A stretch of 64,000 nt of DNA. Source: Microglena sp. YARC. Taxonomy: Eukaryota > Chlorophyta > Chlorophyceae > Chlamydomonadales > Chlamydomonadaceae. This document shows positions 42,780 through 54,800 of this stretch, in pieces. Positions within the stretch are counted from its first letter, which is position 1. Each line of letters opens with the position of its first letter. Both the position numbers and the translations under genes were made by a program. The notes beneath the pieces were generated by a model, which had not been told where the DNA came from, made no database searches, and worked only from the letters and a program-made list of their open reading frames with translations. Location: positions 38,614,175-38,678,174 of the forward strand of contig CM039466.1 in the NCBI GenBank assembly GCA_022414725.1, given 5' to 3'.

Positions 42780-45175
42780 TCATGGGCAGGCCGCACAAAC
42801 TTGTATGCATTTCCCATAAATCCCTCATGCACATTGCTAACTGAACACAGGAATCACAGCACCGTTAATAAGAGGTCACACAATCCTCAAGCTAGCAGCA
42901 TTTCCCATGGGAGTTAATGCCCCCCCGCCCCCCCCCCCCCACACCTCACCCACCCACCCACCCACCCCTTCCCCTTTATTTCCCCGGCTTCCATTCCCTA
43001 ACAACACAGCCCGCAAAAACTTGTAAATTTGCCCATAAAATCATCATTGCACATTGCTACTCGAACACAGGAATCACAAGCACCTTTTATAAGAGGTCAC
43101 CAAACCTCAAGATTAATAGTATTTTTCCATGTAGGAGTTCATGCCGCGCCCCCCTCCCCCCCACACAGCCCCCACACACCCCTCCCGCCCCTTTATCCCT
43201 TCCTTCCTCTCTCCAACAGCCGTACAAACGTTGTATCATTTCCCATAAAAATCACCTCATGCACATTGTTACTTTGAACACAGGAATCACAGCACCTTTA
43301 TAAGAGGTCAACCTCAAATCCCTCAAGATACAGGCAGCAATGTTCAATGGGAGTTAATGCCTCCCCCCCACAACACACCCCCACGCCACCACCCTTCCCC
43401 CTTTCATTCCCTTCCCATTTCCTCCCAACAGCCGCACAAACTTGTATGATTTCCCATTAAACTCACCTCATGCACATATGTTACTGAACACAGGAATCAT
43501 AGCACTTAATAAGAGGTCACCAATCCCCTCAAGCTAGTCAGCATTTCCCATGGGAGTTAATGCCCCCCCCACACACCACCGAACTCCACGCACCACTCCC
43601 CTTCCCCCTTTATTCCCCCTTTCCATTTCCCCTCCCAACAGCCGTACAAACTTGTATCATTTCCCATAAGACAATCACCTCATGGCACATTGCTACTGAA
43701 CACAGGCATAAAATCATCTTGTAAGAGGTCGCCAAATCCCTCAACGATAGCAGCATTTCATGGGAGTTAATGTCCGCCCCGCCCCCCACCGCACCCACCC
43801 ACCCACCTTTCCCCTTTATCCCCCTTCCATTCCTCCCAACAGCCGTACAAACATTGTATCATTTCCCATAAAAATCACTCATGCACATTGCTACTGAACA
43901 CAGGATAAAGCGATCTTGTAAAGAGGTCGCCAAAAGTCCCTCAAGATAGCAGCATTTCCATGGGAGTTTAATGCCCGCTCCCCCCCCACCCACTCCACTA
44001 CCACCCACCCTTCCCCCTTTATTCCCCTTCCATTCCTAACACAGCCGCACAAACTTGTATCCATTTCCCCATAAAATCACCTCTTAACATTGTTTAATGG
44101 AACACAGGAATCACAGCACATTTATAAGAGGTCACCCAAATCCTCAAGATTGTTAAGTTTGTTCCATGGGAAGTCAATGACCGCCCCCCCACACACACAC
44201 ACCCCACCCTTCCCCCTCCAATGCCCCTTCCATTCCCTCCCAACAGCCGTACAAACTTGTATCATTTCCATAAACTTCACCCATGAGCATTGTTATTGAA
44301 CACAGGAATCACAGCACCTTCATAAGAGGTCACAAAATCCGTCCAAAAGACAAAACCATTTCCATGGGAGTCCCCCCCCCCCCCCCCCCCCCTCCATCCC
44401 TTCCTTTCCCCTCATGTGTGACCCCCCTCCATATGCCCTATTCTAGGGCATAACCGAATACATCTTCCATCCCCCTTCCCGTCCATTCCCCTTCCATCCC
44501 TCCCCCCCCCCCCCCCCAAGGACAGCCGCACAAACTTGTTTCATCCATAAACTCACCTAATGAACATGTGTTACTAAGCACAGGATAAGCAGAACTTTGA
44601 TAAGAGGTCACATTCGTGGTGTGGCAACTCCGTCAAGATAGTAGCATTTCCATGGGAGTCAACGCCCCGATCCCACCCTTCCCCCTCCTTCCCCCCTTCC
44701 ATCCCCTCCCCCCTCAAGGACAGCCGCACAAACTTGTTTCAATCCCATAAACTCACCTCATGAACATTGTTACTAAACACGGATAGACAGAACTTTGATA
44801 AGAGGTCCAAACTCCGTGCCGTCAAGATAGTTGCATTTCCATGGAGTCAACGCCCCGCCCCACCCCCCCCTCCTTCCCCCTTCATCCCCTCCCCCCTCAA
44901 GGACAAAGCCGCACAACTTGTTTCATCCCATAAACTCACCTCATGAATATTGTAACTAAACACAGGATAACAGAACTTTGATAAGAGGTCACAAACTCCG
45001 TCAAGATAGTAGGCATTTCGCCATGGGAGTCAACGTCTCTCAGCCCCACCCACCCCTGCCCTTCCCTCCACCCCCGCTTCCATCCCTTCCACCTCATGGG
45101 CAGCCGTACAAACTTGTATCATTTCCCATAAACTCACCTCATGCACATTGTTACTGAACACAGGAATCACAGCAC
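42780..45175 (-). repeat. About 205-bp tandem array: 12 copies of an exon 3' edge plus donor
   Basis: The word GCCGTACAAACTTGTATCAT recurs about every 182-280 bp (near 42789, 43010, 43219, 43431, 43641, 43842, 44043, 44246, 44525, 44724, 44906 and 45103). On the minus strand each unit holds the end of the exon at 45176-45260 (GGTGACCTCTTATAAAG/GTGC), then conserved intron sequence and a C-rich spacer. Copies differ by many one-base indels. Confidence 0.8.
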
Positions 45176-45260
45176 CTTTATAAGAGGTCACCAACTCCTT
45201 CCAGACAGAAGCATTTTCTTGGGAGTCAACATTAACCAGCACCTTCAAGGAAATGTGTGC
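45176..45260 (-). CDS. Exon of an unidentified minus-strand gene
   Basis: Acceptor CATGCAG, then 85 nt encoding AHISLKVLVNVDSQENASVW and KELVTSYK, ending AAAG/GTGCTG in phase 1. The 5' boundary is uncertain because the frame stays open upstream through HPWTVSYMQ. It is flanked upstream (45261-45545) by about three partial copies of its start and downstream by twelve copies of its end. The family is not recognised. It may belong with the exons at 49.3 to 57.1 kb. Confidence 0.45.
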
Positions 45261-45545
45261 CTGCATGTATGATACAGTCCAGGGGTGGGCACTTAGGCTT
45301 TAGGGAGTGGTATGCATGCTCCAGTCCAGACAGCAGCATCTGCACGTGAGTCACCAGCACCCCCAAGGAAATGTGTGCCTGTCTGTATGATACAGTTCAG
45401 GGGGTGGGCACTTAGGCTTTAGGGAGTGGTATGCATGCTGCAGTCCATAGGGCAGCATTTGCACGTGAGTCAATGTCAACCAGTACCTCCAAGGAAATGT
45501 GTGCCTGTATGTGTGATACAGTCCAGGGGGTGAAACTTAGGCTAT
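45261..45545 (-). repeat. 5'-edge copies of the 45.2-kb exon
   Basis: Units of about 125 bp carrying (minus) CAGGCACACATTTCCTTG, a GACTCACGTGCA block and GGCATGCATACC. Each also contains the reverse complement of the dispersed word CAGTCCAGGGGT. Confidence 0.7.
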
Positions 45546-45579
45546 AGGGAGTTGATAACCTCTTATCAAGGTGCCGCCA

Positions 45580-45707
45580 CCCCACACCCCACCTGACCAT
45601 CCCCCACCCCACACATCACTCTGACCACGTCACGCACCCACCTGACCACACCACGCACCCACCTGACCCTCACCCCAACCTACTCCCCCCACACACACCT
45701 GACCCCT

Positions 45708-45738
<31 letters not shown>

Positions 45739-46000
45739 CCTATCCCCCACACACCTGACCATCCCCCCCCAACCTACTCCCCACCCGCCACCCCCCAACC
45801 TACACCCCCCACCTTATCCCCTCCCCACACACCACCGTGACCTCACCCCCCCCCCAAACCTTACTCCCCCCACCCCCCAACCCTACCCCCCCACCTTATC
45901 CCCCCCCCAACACACCCACACACCCAACCTACTCTCCATACCCACACGACCAACCCACACCCCACCCCAACACACAACAGTGCACACCTGGCCACTGCAG
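45580..46000. repeat. C-rich low complexity
   Basis: CCCCACACACCTGACC and CCCCCAACCTACTCCCC units, with poly-C at 45709-45736. No gene. Confidence 0.85.
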
Positions 46001-46329
46001 TACGCATATGAGAAATTGACAGGCATGTGTATGTTGTTACAGTCCAGGGGTAGCCAAATAGACTAAAGGGACTTGTCCAAACATGATATCAGGAGGGGCT
46101 TAGAGTATGTTGTTACAGTCCAGGGTTAGCCAGAATAGGCTAATAGGGACATACTTACAAAAGACCTCAACGGAACAAAGCCATTGGAGTAGATGGTCTA
46201 CTTTACTGAAAGTTCTCTATACACCTATTAGATCAAAATCGTACAGGGAGATTCCCCTTCATTTTTCCCCCGACTCAAACGTATTTTTCCTACACATCAT
46301 GAAACTGTTTGATCGCATCCTGCGTGATG

Positions 46330-46542
46330 TAATGATAACGCCTGGTGAGGCGTGGTATTAAAGGAACCCCGTCGTACGCGGCAGAGAACGGTCCTACCAC
46401 ATCTGACTGGACAAGCTACCATAGCAGTTTGAACAACGACTTGCAACGCTCAGGGCGACCGCAGGGGGAATCGAACCCCCGACCCTGCTTCGTTTCAGCA
46501 ATTTGGTGTACCACTAGACCAATCGTATCACTGAAACAGGCT
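46330..46542 (-). mobile_element. tRNA-derived SINE with 14-bp target duplication
   Basis: Reverse orientation. The tail TAATGATAACGCC is at the left and the head AGCCTGTTTCAGTGATACGA at the right. The minus strand has A box TGGTCTAGTGG and B box GGTTCGATTCC. The flanks CATCCTGCGTGATG at 46316-46329 and 46543-46556 are identical, a 14-bp target-site duplication as expected from LINE-mediated insertion. Confidence 0.92.
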
Positions 46543-46977
46543 CATCCTGCGTGATGATTATCCTAGTCAATGTGCAGATAGTGTCATTACCCCTATTCAT
46601 AAACCCAGAGGATTCCTCACTGAGTATGATAACTACAGAGGAATTGCGATTGGATCAGTCCTACCTACAATATTTCTATGGCTTTGAATACAAGGGGACC
46701 AAATGGGCCGAATCCAATGACAAAACGTGCTGTCCGGTCCAATTTGGTTTTATACCAAATAAGAGCAATGTAGATGCAGCTTTTATACTGCCCCACATGG
46801 TGGAGCTTTCCCAATGAACACAAAACCTTATTTTGTGCTTTCATTGACTTTAGGAAGGCTTGTGACAGTGTCAACAGAAGCATCCTTTGAAGCTGCCTTA
46901 TAAATATGGGTATTCACGGCACTACCTGAATACCTGAGAAACATGTTTAAGTCCATATGAGAGTGACATGTGGGCAA

Positions 46978-47142
46978 CAGGGGTACTTTCCATTGACCAA
47001 AATTGACCACGCTTTAGCGAACTTGAAAAAAAAACTGCGCTTGCTGCGCCCACAAGCAGTTGCAAAAACTGCGCGAAACGCGCTGTGGGGCTCAAAAAGG
47101 CAGCGCGCGAGCACGCAAAAGCGCGCGCTTGGAAGTACCCTG
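46978..47142 (+). mobile_element. hAT-like MITE (CAGGGTACT family), complete copy
   Basis: 165 bp. Ends are CAGGGGTACTT and GGAAGTACCCTG. Flanks are GTGGGCAA (46970-46977) and GTAAGCAA (47143-47150), 6 of 8 matching. It sits inside the LINE reverse transcriptase. Confidence 0.82.
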
Positions 47143-47375
47143 GTAAGCAATCGTACTAGCTCTGCCTTCTTAGCTGAGGCAGGCGTTAAAGAAGGTGATC
47201 ATCTCTCGCCGCTTTTATCTGGTCTCTTGATTGAAAATTAGTTCGATCTGCCACACTGACAGGACGTGAGATTGAGGGAACCCTCCCGTTTGCATGCATA
47301 TGTACATACTGAAGAATGGCTACCATGTTGGGTTAATTTCGATTCGCAGACCCAAGACAATAATGAGAATAACAA

Positions 47376-47383
47376 AATAATAC

Positions 47384-47425
<42 letters not shown>

Positions 47426-47447
47426 TTACAACAATAATAATAATAAC

Positions 47448-47486
<39 letters not shown>

Positions 47487-47685
47487 TATAATAATAGTAA
47501 TAATATTAATAATAATAAATAATAATAATAATAATAATAATAAATAATAATAATAATAATAATAATATAATAATAATACAATATATAATGATACCAATAA
47601 ACAAAGAAATACAATAGTAATAAAGAATAATAATACAATAATACAATAATACAATAATAATGATAATAAAAAAACATGAACAAGA
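47376..47685. repeat. (AAT)n microsatellite
   Basis: About 300 bp of AAT/ATA repeats with a few ACAATA interruptions. Confidence 0.95.
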
Positions 47686-47965
47686 GCACTCACCTTACAG
47701 CGTAAGAGGTTGTCCATCAGCTTATGTATCATCCATGGCCTACAAGGGGTTGGGGTAAAGGTGGCAACCAGGAGTGTGTGTGTTAAGTGGTGGTGGTTGC
47801 TGTGGTGGGTACGGTAGCTGTGGTGGTGGTGATGGTGGTGGTGGTGATAGCAATGGTGGTGGTGTTGATGGTGATGTTGGTAGCAACATATTCTCTATCA
47901 GCTTATGTATCATCCATGGCCAGCAAGGGGTTGGGGTAAAGGTGGCATGTGCGTCTGTTTGGTGG
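47686..47965. repeat. Duplicated TCAGCTTATGTATCATCCATGG unit with GGTGGT repeats
   Basis: CAGCTTATGTATCATCCATG and AAGGGGTTGGGGTAAAGGTG occur twice (47716-47765 and 47898-47945), separated by a GGTGGTGATG microsatellite. Confidence 0.75.
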
Positions 47966-48435
47966 TTGGGGTGGTAATGGAGGAGAGGTAATGGTGGTTG
48001 GGGTGGTAATGGTGGTTGAGTGGTAATGGTGGTTGGGGTGGTAAATGGTGGTTGGGGTGGTAATGGGTGGTTGGAGTGGTAAATTGGTGGTTGGAGTTTT
48101 GTAATGGTGGTTGGGGGTGGTAATGGTGGTTGGAGTGGTTAATGGTGGTTGGGGTGGTAATGGTGGTTGGGGTGGTAATGGTGGTTGGAGTGGTAATGGT
48201 GGTTGGGGTGGTAATGGTGGTTGGGGTGGTTATGGTGGTTGGGGTGGTAATGGTGGTTGGAGTGGTAATGGTGGTTGGAGTGGTAATGGTGGTTGGGGTG
48301 GTGATGGTGGTTGGAATGGTAATGGTGGTTGGGGTGGTAATGGTAGTTGTGGTGGTTATGGTGGTTGGGGTGGTAATGGTGGTTGGGGTGGTTATGGTGG
48401 TTGGGGTGATAATGGTGGTTGTGGTTGTGGTGGCG
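47966..48435. repeat. (GGTTGGGGTGGTAATGGT)n minisatellite
   Basis: About 25 copies of an 18-bp unit. The Gly/Trp and His/Asn frames are artefacts of its triplet periodicity. Confidence 0.9.
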
Positions 48436-48489
48436 GCTTCGCGTCTTACACAATAAAAATATGTAAAAGCTGCAGACTTCCCACATCTT

Positions 48490-49272
48490 GGCTCTTAGTA
48501 GACTGCAACAAAAAGGAAACAAGGGGACGACCTTCATCAAGACGAGCTTTGCGTTTTACACAAAACAACATAGGTCAAAAGTGCATACTCCCCACCTCTT
48601 ACTAATAGACTGCAACAAAAAGGAAACAAGGGGACGACCTTCATCAAGACGAGCTTTGCGTTTTACACAAAACAACATAGGTCAAAAGTGCATACTCCCC
48701 ACCTCTTACTAATAGACTGCAACAAAAACGAAACAAGGGGACGACCTTCATCAAGATGAGCTTCGTGTTTTACACAAAACAAAACACATAAACTCTGCAT
48801 ACTACCGACCTCTTGGTATACTGCAACAATGGAGAACGAGAGGGTCACCTTCAACAAGACGAGGAACGCCTCCAACCAAATTATATCAATATGAATCCGA
48901 CGCCACCTGTTGTCATACTGTGGATCAAAAGGGAAACAAGACGGAACGACCTTCAAGACAATATATCAATTGTGAATTCGACTCCCCTCTTGTAATACTG
49001 AACCAAAAGGGAAACAAGAGGACGACCTTAAGCAAGACGAGAAACACCTTCAACACAATATATCAAATATGTATTTGACCCACCTCTTGTAATACTGGAT
49101 CAAAAGGGAATCAAGAGGACGACCTTCAAGAAGACATGGGTCGAGTCCTATGCAATATATCAATTGTGAAGTCGACCCACCTCTTGTAAAATTGTAAAAT
49201 AAGGGAGCAAGAGGGTCACCTTAAACAAGACGAGAAACGCCTTCAACACAATATATCAATTGTGAATTCGAC
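48490..49272 (-). repeat. 3'-edge array of the 49.3-kb exon
   Basis: About seven units of 100-120 bp repeat (minus) GAAGGTCGTCCTCTTGTTTC, a CAGT-ATTACAAGAG/GTGAG-like exon end and donor, and intron words such as AATTCACAATTGATATATTG. The proximal units resemble the exon closely; the three distal ones (48490-48780) are more diverged but nearly identical to each other. Confidence 0.75.
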
Positions 49273-49276
49273 TCAC

Positions 49277-49431
49277 CTCTTGTAATACTGAACCAAAAGG
49301 GAAACAAGAGGACGACCTTCAAGAAGACGACTGTTAACTTGAGCAAAGGCACAAGGTCCAACATCCTCCAACAGGCCTTCCAAATCAGGCAACGAGCCAG
49401 CTTTCACCAGCTGATGTACTGCCCACTTGTA
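49277..49431 (-). CDS. Exon of an unidentified minus-strand gene
   Basis: Acceptor CTCATGCAG, 155 nt, donor AGAG/GTGAGTCG, phase 0 in and 2 out. The 51 codons have balanced composition: YKWAVHQLVKAGSLPDLEGL, LEDVGPCAFAQVNSRLLEGR, then PLVSLLVQYYK. The frame is also open further upstream (NWHHLLALMQ), so the acceptor might be CAAAG near 49475. It is flanked upstream by six copies of its 5' edge and downstream by about seven of its 3' edge. No family recognised; helical content is likely. Confidence 0.5.
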
Positions 49432-49464
49432 CTGCATGAGCGCCAATAGGTGGTGCCAGTTAGC

Positions 49465-49790
49465 AGGCTTTGAAAAGCTCAAAGGGAGCAGCCAGGGGCA
49501 CAATAGGTAATGCCAGTTATCAGGCTTTGAAAAGCTCAAAGGGAACAGCCAGGGGCACAATAGGTAATGCCAGTTATCAGGCTTTGAAAAGCTCAAAGGG
49601 AGCAGCCAGGGGCACAATAGGTAATGCCAGTTATCAGGCTTTGAAAAGCTCAAAGGGAGCAGCCAGGGGCACAATAGGTAATGCCAGTTATCAGGCTTTG
49701 AAAAGCTCAAGGGGAGCAGCCAGGGGCACAATAGGTAATGCCAGTTATCAGGCTTTGAAAAGCTCAAAGGGAGCAGCCAGATATTGGGTA
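49465..49790 (-). repeat. 57-bp array upstream of the 49.3-kb exon
   Basis: Six nearly identical 57-bp units, (minus) CTGCTCCCTTTGAGCTTTTC, AAAGCCTGATAACTGGCA, then TTACCTATTGTGCCCCTGG. These repeat the polypyrimidine/acceptor zone and the stretch just before the exon. A single diverged relative at about 50040-50115 (ASFELAAIKAKYCLSWVA) may be another exon. Confidence 0.8.
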
Positions 49791-50129
49791 CAGGAAGAAA
49801 TATAATTCAGCAATCTTGGTGTTTTGCGGAGATGCAAAGATGTCTGTGGTTGAATTTGATTTTTCGGAAAACATAAATTTTCAAATTCAAATTTAAACAT
49901 GTGGATGTACCGCTATAGCTTATTGGGCAATGTTTATGTGCTCTACTAATCTTTAAGTTGACGCTGTACAAATCCCCATACAATTTGAGAAAGATATGAA
50001 CCTTTCATTCCACTTTTCCCTTATCAATTTGTGGGTATTACCGGTAATACCTGGCAACCCAGGACAAACAGTATTTTGCCTTGATTGCGGCAAGCTCAAA
50101 GGATGCAGCCAGGTCTTATATACAGGGAT

Positions 50130-51795
50130 AAATCATCCTCATCTTAATCACTTTCATCCTAATCACCACAACCACCATCCTCATCACCATAACCATCAAC
50201 CTCATCATCAAAAACATCTTCCTCATCTTAATCACCTTCATCCTAATCACCACAACCATCATCCTCATCACCACAACCTTCAACCTCATCACCAAAACCA
50301 TAAACCTCATCTTTATCACCTTCATCCTAATCACCACAACCATCATCCTCATCACCACAACCATCAACCTCATCACCAAAACCATAAACCTCATCTTTAT
50401 CACCATCATCCTCATCACCACAACCGTCATACGTATCCTAATCACCATCATCCTCATCACCACAACCACCATCCTCATCACCGCAACCATCATCCTTATC
50501 ACCATAACCATCATCCCCATCGTAATCACCATCATCCTCATCACCACAACCACCATCCTCATCACCGCAACCATCATCCTTATCACCATAACCATCATCC
50601 CCATCGTAATCACCATCATCCTCATCACCACAACCACCATCCTCATCACCGCAACCATCATCCTTATCACCATAACCATCATCCCCATCGTAATCACCAT
50701 CATCCTCATCACCACAACCACCATCCTCATCACCGCAACCATCATCCTTATCACCATAACCATCATCCTCATCGTAATCACCATCATCCTCATCACCACA
50801 ACCACCATCCTCATCACCGCAACCATCATCCTTATCACCATAACCATCATCCTCATCGTAATCACCATCATCCTCATCACCACAACCATCACACTCATCC
50901 TAATCACCATCATCCTCATCACCACAACCACCATCCTCATCACCGCAACCATCATCCTTATCACCACAACCATCATCCCTATCTTAATCATCCCCATCCT
51001 AATCACCACAACCATCATACTCACCACCACAACCATCACTCTCTTCACCACAAACCATCATCCTCATCTTAATCACCAGCATCCTCATCACCACAACCCT
51101 CATCCTCATCCTAATCACCAAAACCAACATCCTCATCTATACCACCATCATCCTCATCACCACAACCGTCATCCTCATCCTAATCACCATTATCCTCATC
51201 ACCAAAACCAACATTCTCATCTTAAACACAACCATACTCACCACCACAACCACCATCCTCATCTTAATCACCTTCTGCTCATCTTAATCACCTTCTGCTC
51301 ATCTTAATCACCTTCTGCTCATCTTAATCACCTTCTGCTCATCTTAATCACCTTCTGCTCATCTTAATCACCTTCTGCTCATCTTAATCACCTTCTGCTC
51401 ATCTTAATCACCTTCTGCTCATCTTAATCACCTTCTGCTCAACTTAATCACCTTCTGCTCATCTTAATCACCTTCTGCTCATCTTAATCACCTTCTGCTC
51501 ATCTTAATCACCTTCTGCTCATCTTAAACACCACCATACTCACCACCACAACCACCATCCTCATCTTAATCACCTTCTGCTCATCTTAATCACCTTCTGC
51601 TCATCTTAATCACCTTCTGCTCATCTTAATCACCTTCTGCTCATCTTGAACACCACCCATACTCACTCACCACCACAACCACCATCCTCATCTTAATCAC
51701 CTTCTGCTCATCTTAATCACCTTCTGCTTATCTTAAACACCACCATACTCACCACCACAACCACCATCCTCATCTTAATCACCTTCTGCTCATCT
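50130..51795. repeat. CATCACCACAACCATCATCCT minisatellite, then 21-bp CTTAATCACCTTCTGCTCAT array
   Basis: 50130-51250: CAT/CAC-rich units with a higher-order repeat of about 120 bp (50425-50900). 51262-51790: about 20 copies of ATCACCTTCTGCTCATCTTA. The His/Asn/Pro frame is an artefact. Confidence 0.92.
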
Positions 51796-51808
51796 TAATC
51801 AGGCTTAC

Positions 51809-54800
51809 CCCCTCGTTTTACCGCTACCACTTCCCGAGACCTGCACACCGACCCTTCCGGAATTGTTATGGCGTTTTGCATCCTCCTGTGTCCATCCATA
51901 CATGTAGGATACCCATAGAAAGTAGGATATCCATACAAAGTAGGATATCCATCCATATAAAGTAGGATATCCATTCATAAAAGTAGGATGTCCATAGCAA
52001 GTATGACATCCATCCATAAAAGTAGGATATCCATCCATAAAAGTAGGATATCCATCCATAAAAGTAGGATATCCATAACGGATAGGATATGTATCTATAC
52101 CAAGTAGGATATCCATAACGGATAGGATATGTATCTATACCAAGTAGGATATCCATAACGGATAGGATATGTATCTATACCAAGTAGGATATCCATAACG
52201 GATAGGATATGTATCTATACCAAGTAGGATATCCATAACGGATAGGATATGTATCTATACCAAGTAGGATATCCATAACGGATAGGATATGTATCTATAC
52301 CAAGTAGGATATCCATAACGGATAGGATATGTATCTATACCAAGTAGGATATCCATAACGGATAGGATATGTATCTATACCAAGTAGGATATCCATAACG
52401 GATAGGATATGTATCTATACCAAGTAGGATATCCATCCATAAAAGTAGGATATCCATAACGGATAGGATATGTATCTATACCAAGTAGGATATCCATAAC
52501 GGATGGGATATGTATCTATACCAAGTAGGATATCCATCCAGGTGCCCACCTTGGCATTCAGCGATCTGAGCATCATCTCAACACCGCTTCCAGTCTTGCT
52601 ACGCTTCCTTGTAGGGTCTGTAGAAGATGACACCTGGGGCACACACAAGTGGGAAGTTAGCCCCCACTTAAGTAAGCCCCACTGAAGTTGAGGCTTTTTT
52701 GGGGGGGGGGGGGGGGGGGGGGGTAGGGTTTTAGGGCTGAGTGGTTTAGGTTTAGAGAATAACAACTAGAGGAAGGCGTAGCATTGGTGTGGGCTGGTTA
52801 GTAGATATAGTGGTGGTGGGAGGCTTCCCTAATAGCACCAATGGAGACTGGTCTTTAGTAGAGGAACACCCCAGTTCCACTCCCATGTGGGCTGGTAAAG
52901 AGATATAGTTGTTTGGGGGCTTCCCTAATAGCACCAATGGAGACTGGTCTTTAGTAGAGGAACACCCCAGTTCCACTCCCATGTGGGCTGGTAAAGAGAT
53001 ATAGTTGTGTGGGGGGCTTCCCTAATAGCACCAATGGAGACTGGTCTTTAGTAGAGGAACACCCCAGTTCCACTCCCATGTGGGCTGGTAAAGAGATATA
53101 GTTTTGTGGGGGGCTTCCCTAATAGCACCAATGGAGACTGGTCTTTAGTAGAGGAACACCCCAGTTCCACTCCCATGTGGGCTGGTTAGGAGATATAGTT
53201 GTGTGGGGGGCTTCCCTAATAGCACCAATGGAGACTGGTCTTTAGTAGAGGAACACCCCAGTTCCACTCCCATATGGTCTGGTTAGGAGATATAGTTTAG
53301 CCAGCCGGGCACAATATTAGTACGACATTATTATACGACTCATACAGTTGATTGTACTGCGTACTATTACTCATATAAGATACAGTGCTTGCATACCCCT
53401 GTATACTACTATACCACTATGTCTCGCATATACGATCCTATTATACTAATATACTATTACATAACCAGATATAACACTATTATTCCATTAAACTATACAT
53501 ATATTATACAATACAATTATACTATATAATTATACTTTTTTGTTATACTGCAATAGTATTAGACTACTATACTATGTCATACTATATTAGTGCACTATTA
53601 TATTATTATATTATTATACTTGTATACTATATATATATGTATAGTATTATACGTGTATACTATACGTGGGTCATTCAAAACGTTTGTGGGGAGGCACACG
53701 CTGTTAATCGTCTCTGATTTGGTCGTAGCCCCGAAACCGTTGAAAAAAGTAAAAAGCGCCTGGGGCTGAGATATGGGGGTCCCAAAAAGGGTGGTGTGTG
53801 TGTGGGGGGGGGGGGGGGGGGGGGGGGGTCGAGGCTGATCTCAGAATTTATTCACAACTTCTTCGTCTGTGGCCTGAAGCAAACGTGCCGCACATCAACA
53901 AAAACGCCTCGACGAAAGCGTTACAAATCTGCAGTCGTTGGTCAGGTATTCAGGGTTTAATTGGTGAATGTACTGGAAGGTACATCCAATCTGGACACCA
54001 CCCATAACTTCACACCAGAGCCGAAGAGTTCCCGACTTAGCAGTTGGAAGCTCAAGCGGCAGGAATCTGCGCTTGTTTACAGCAACGGATGAAAAAAAAG
54101 TCTAAGGTCAGGGCCAGGGCTGGGGCCGAGGCTTGAGCAGCCCAGGCCAAATTGCCTACACTACAGCCGATGCGCCTTCCGCACCCGAGCCCTCAAGGAC
54201 AACTTGCAACATCTGCAATGCCGTGGTACAGTGCCCCCCCCAGCATCAAGGCCAACCTTAAGTCGCACCAGGCCAGCAAGCAGTGCATGGCAGCCAAATA
54301 GTGTCATTTATGCAGGTGCAGGGTGGATTGAGGGGTGTTTCACTGCCTGAGGCTCCTTTGGCCCTACACTGTTGTATCTCATAAGACTCCTCTGACTGAT
54401 GTTATTTATGAACTGCAGTTCCTAAAAAATGGAACTGCAGATGAAAATCACTAGTTGCAGCCTACCTCTTATTACCGGAATTGTGCGTGGGTGGTGGTGG
54501 TGGTTGGGCAGGGGTCGCTTATACATAAGCCAAACCACGATTTTAAGATGGCCAACTGATAGAGCTGGACGTGAGGGTCAGAATGCACCTAAATCTCATT
54601 ACATAATTATTATTGGTGAGGAAGACATTGGCATTTTTAAGCCAATGGGGGGTGGGGGTGGGGTGGGGGGGGGGGGCAAAACAAAACTTCTTGATGACCC
54701 CCTGGTACTATATATACTATATTATTATACTTGTTTACTAAATAAATTATATACTGAGCCCTTTTTCGCATAATATATCTTCTACATACATACCCTCTCA

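Larger units (their letters stand above)
46100..47245 (+). pseudogene. Dead LINE reverse transcriptase, interrupted by a SINE and a hAT MITE
   Basis: Reverse-transcriptase blocks of a non-LTR retrotransposon appear in order on the plus strand but in shifting frames. They are KRNKAIGVDG (near 46155), PIHK...YDNYRGIAIGSVL (about 46590-46660), QFGFIPNKS (near 46740), the motif-A stretch FCAFIDFRKACDSVNR (about 46830-46880), and AEAGVKEGDHLSPLL (about 47172-47215). In-frame stops and indels show it is inactive. A SINE (46330-46542) splits it after the first block, and a hAT-like MITE (46978-47142) splits it between motif A and the GVxxGDxLSP block. The YxDD catalytic box is not seen, because the copy ends or degenerates at about 47245. 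Confidence 0.8.

Noticed and set aside
49465..49790. CRISPR-like regular array
   Set aside because: Units are contiguous tandem copies with no unique spacers, and the sequence is eukaryotic. The same applies to 52073-52430 and 55585-56330.
49996..51072. 358-residue His/Asn/Pro open frame
   Set aside because: A CATCAC minisatellite with triplet periodicity; the complementary strand is equally open (Met/Val).
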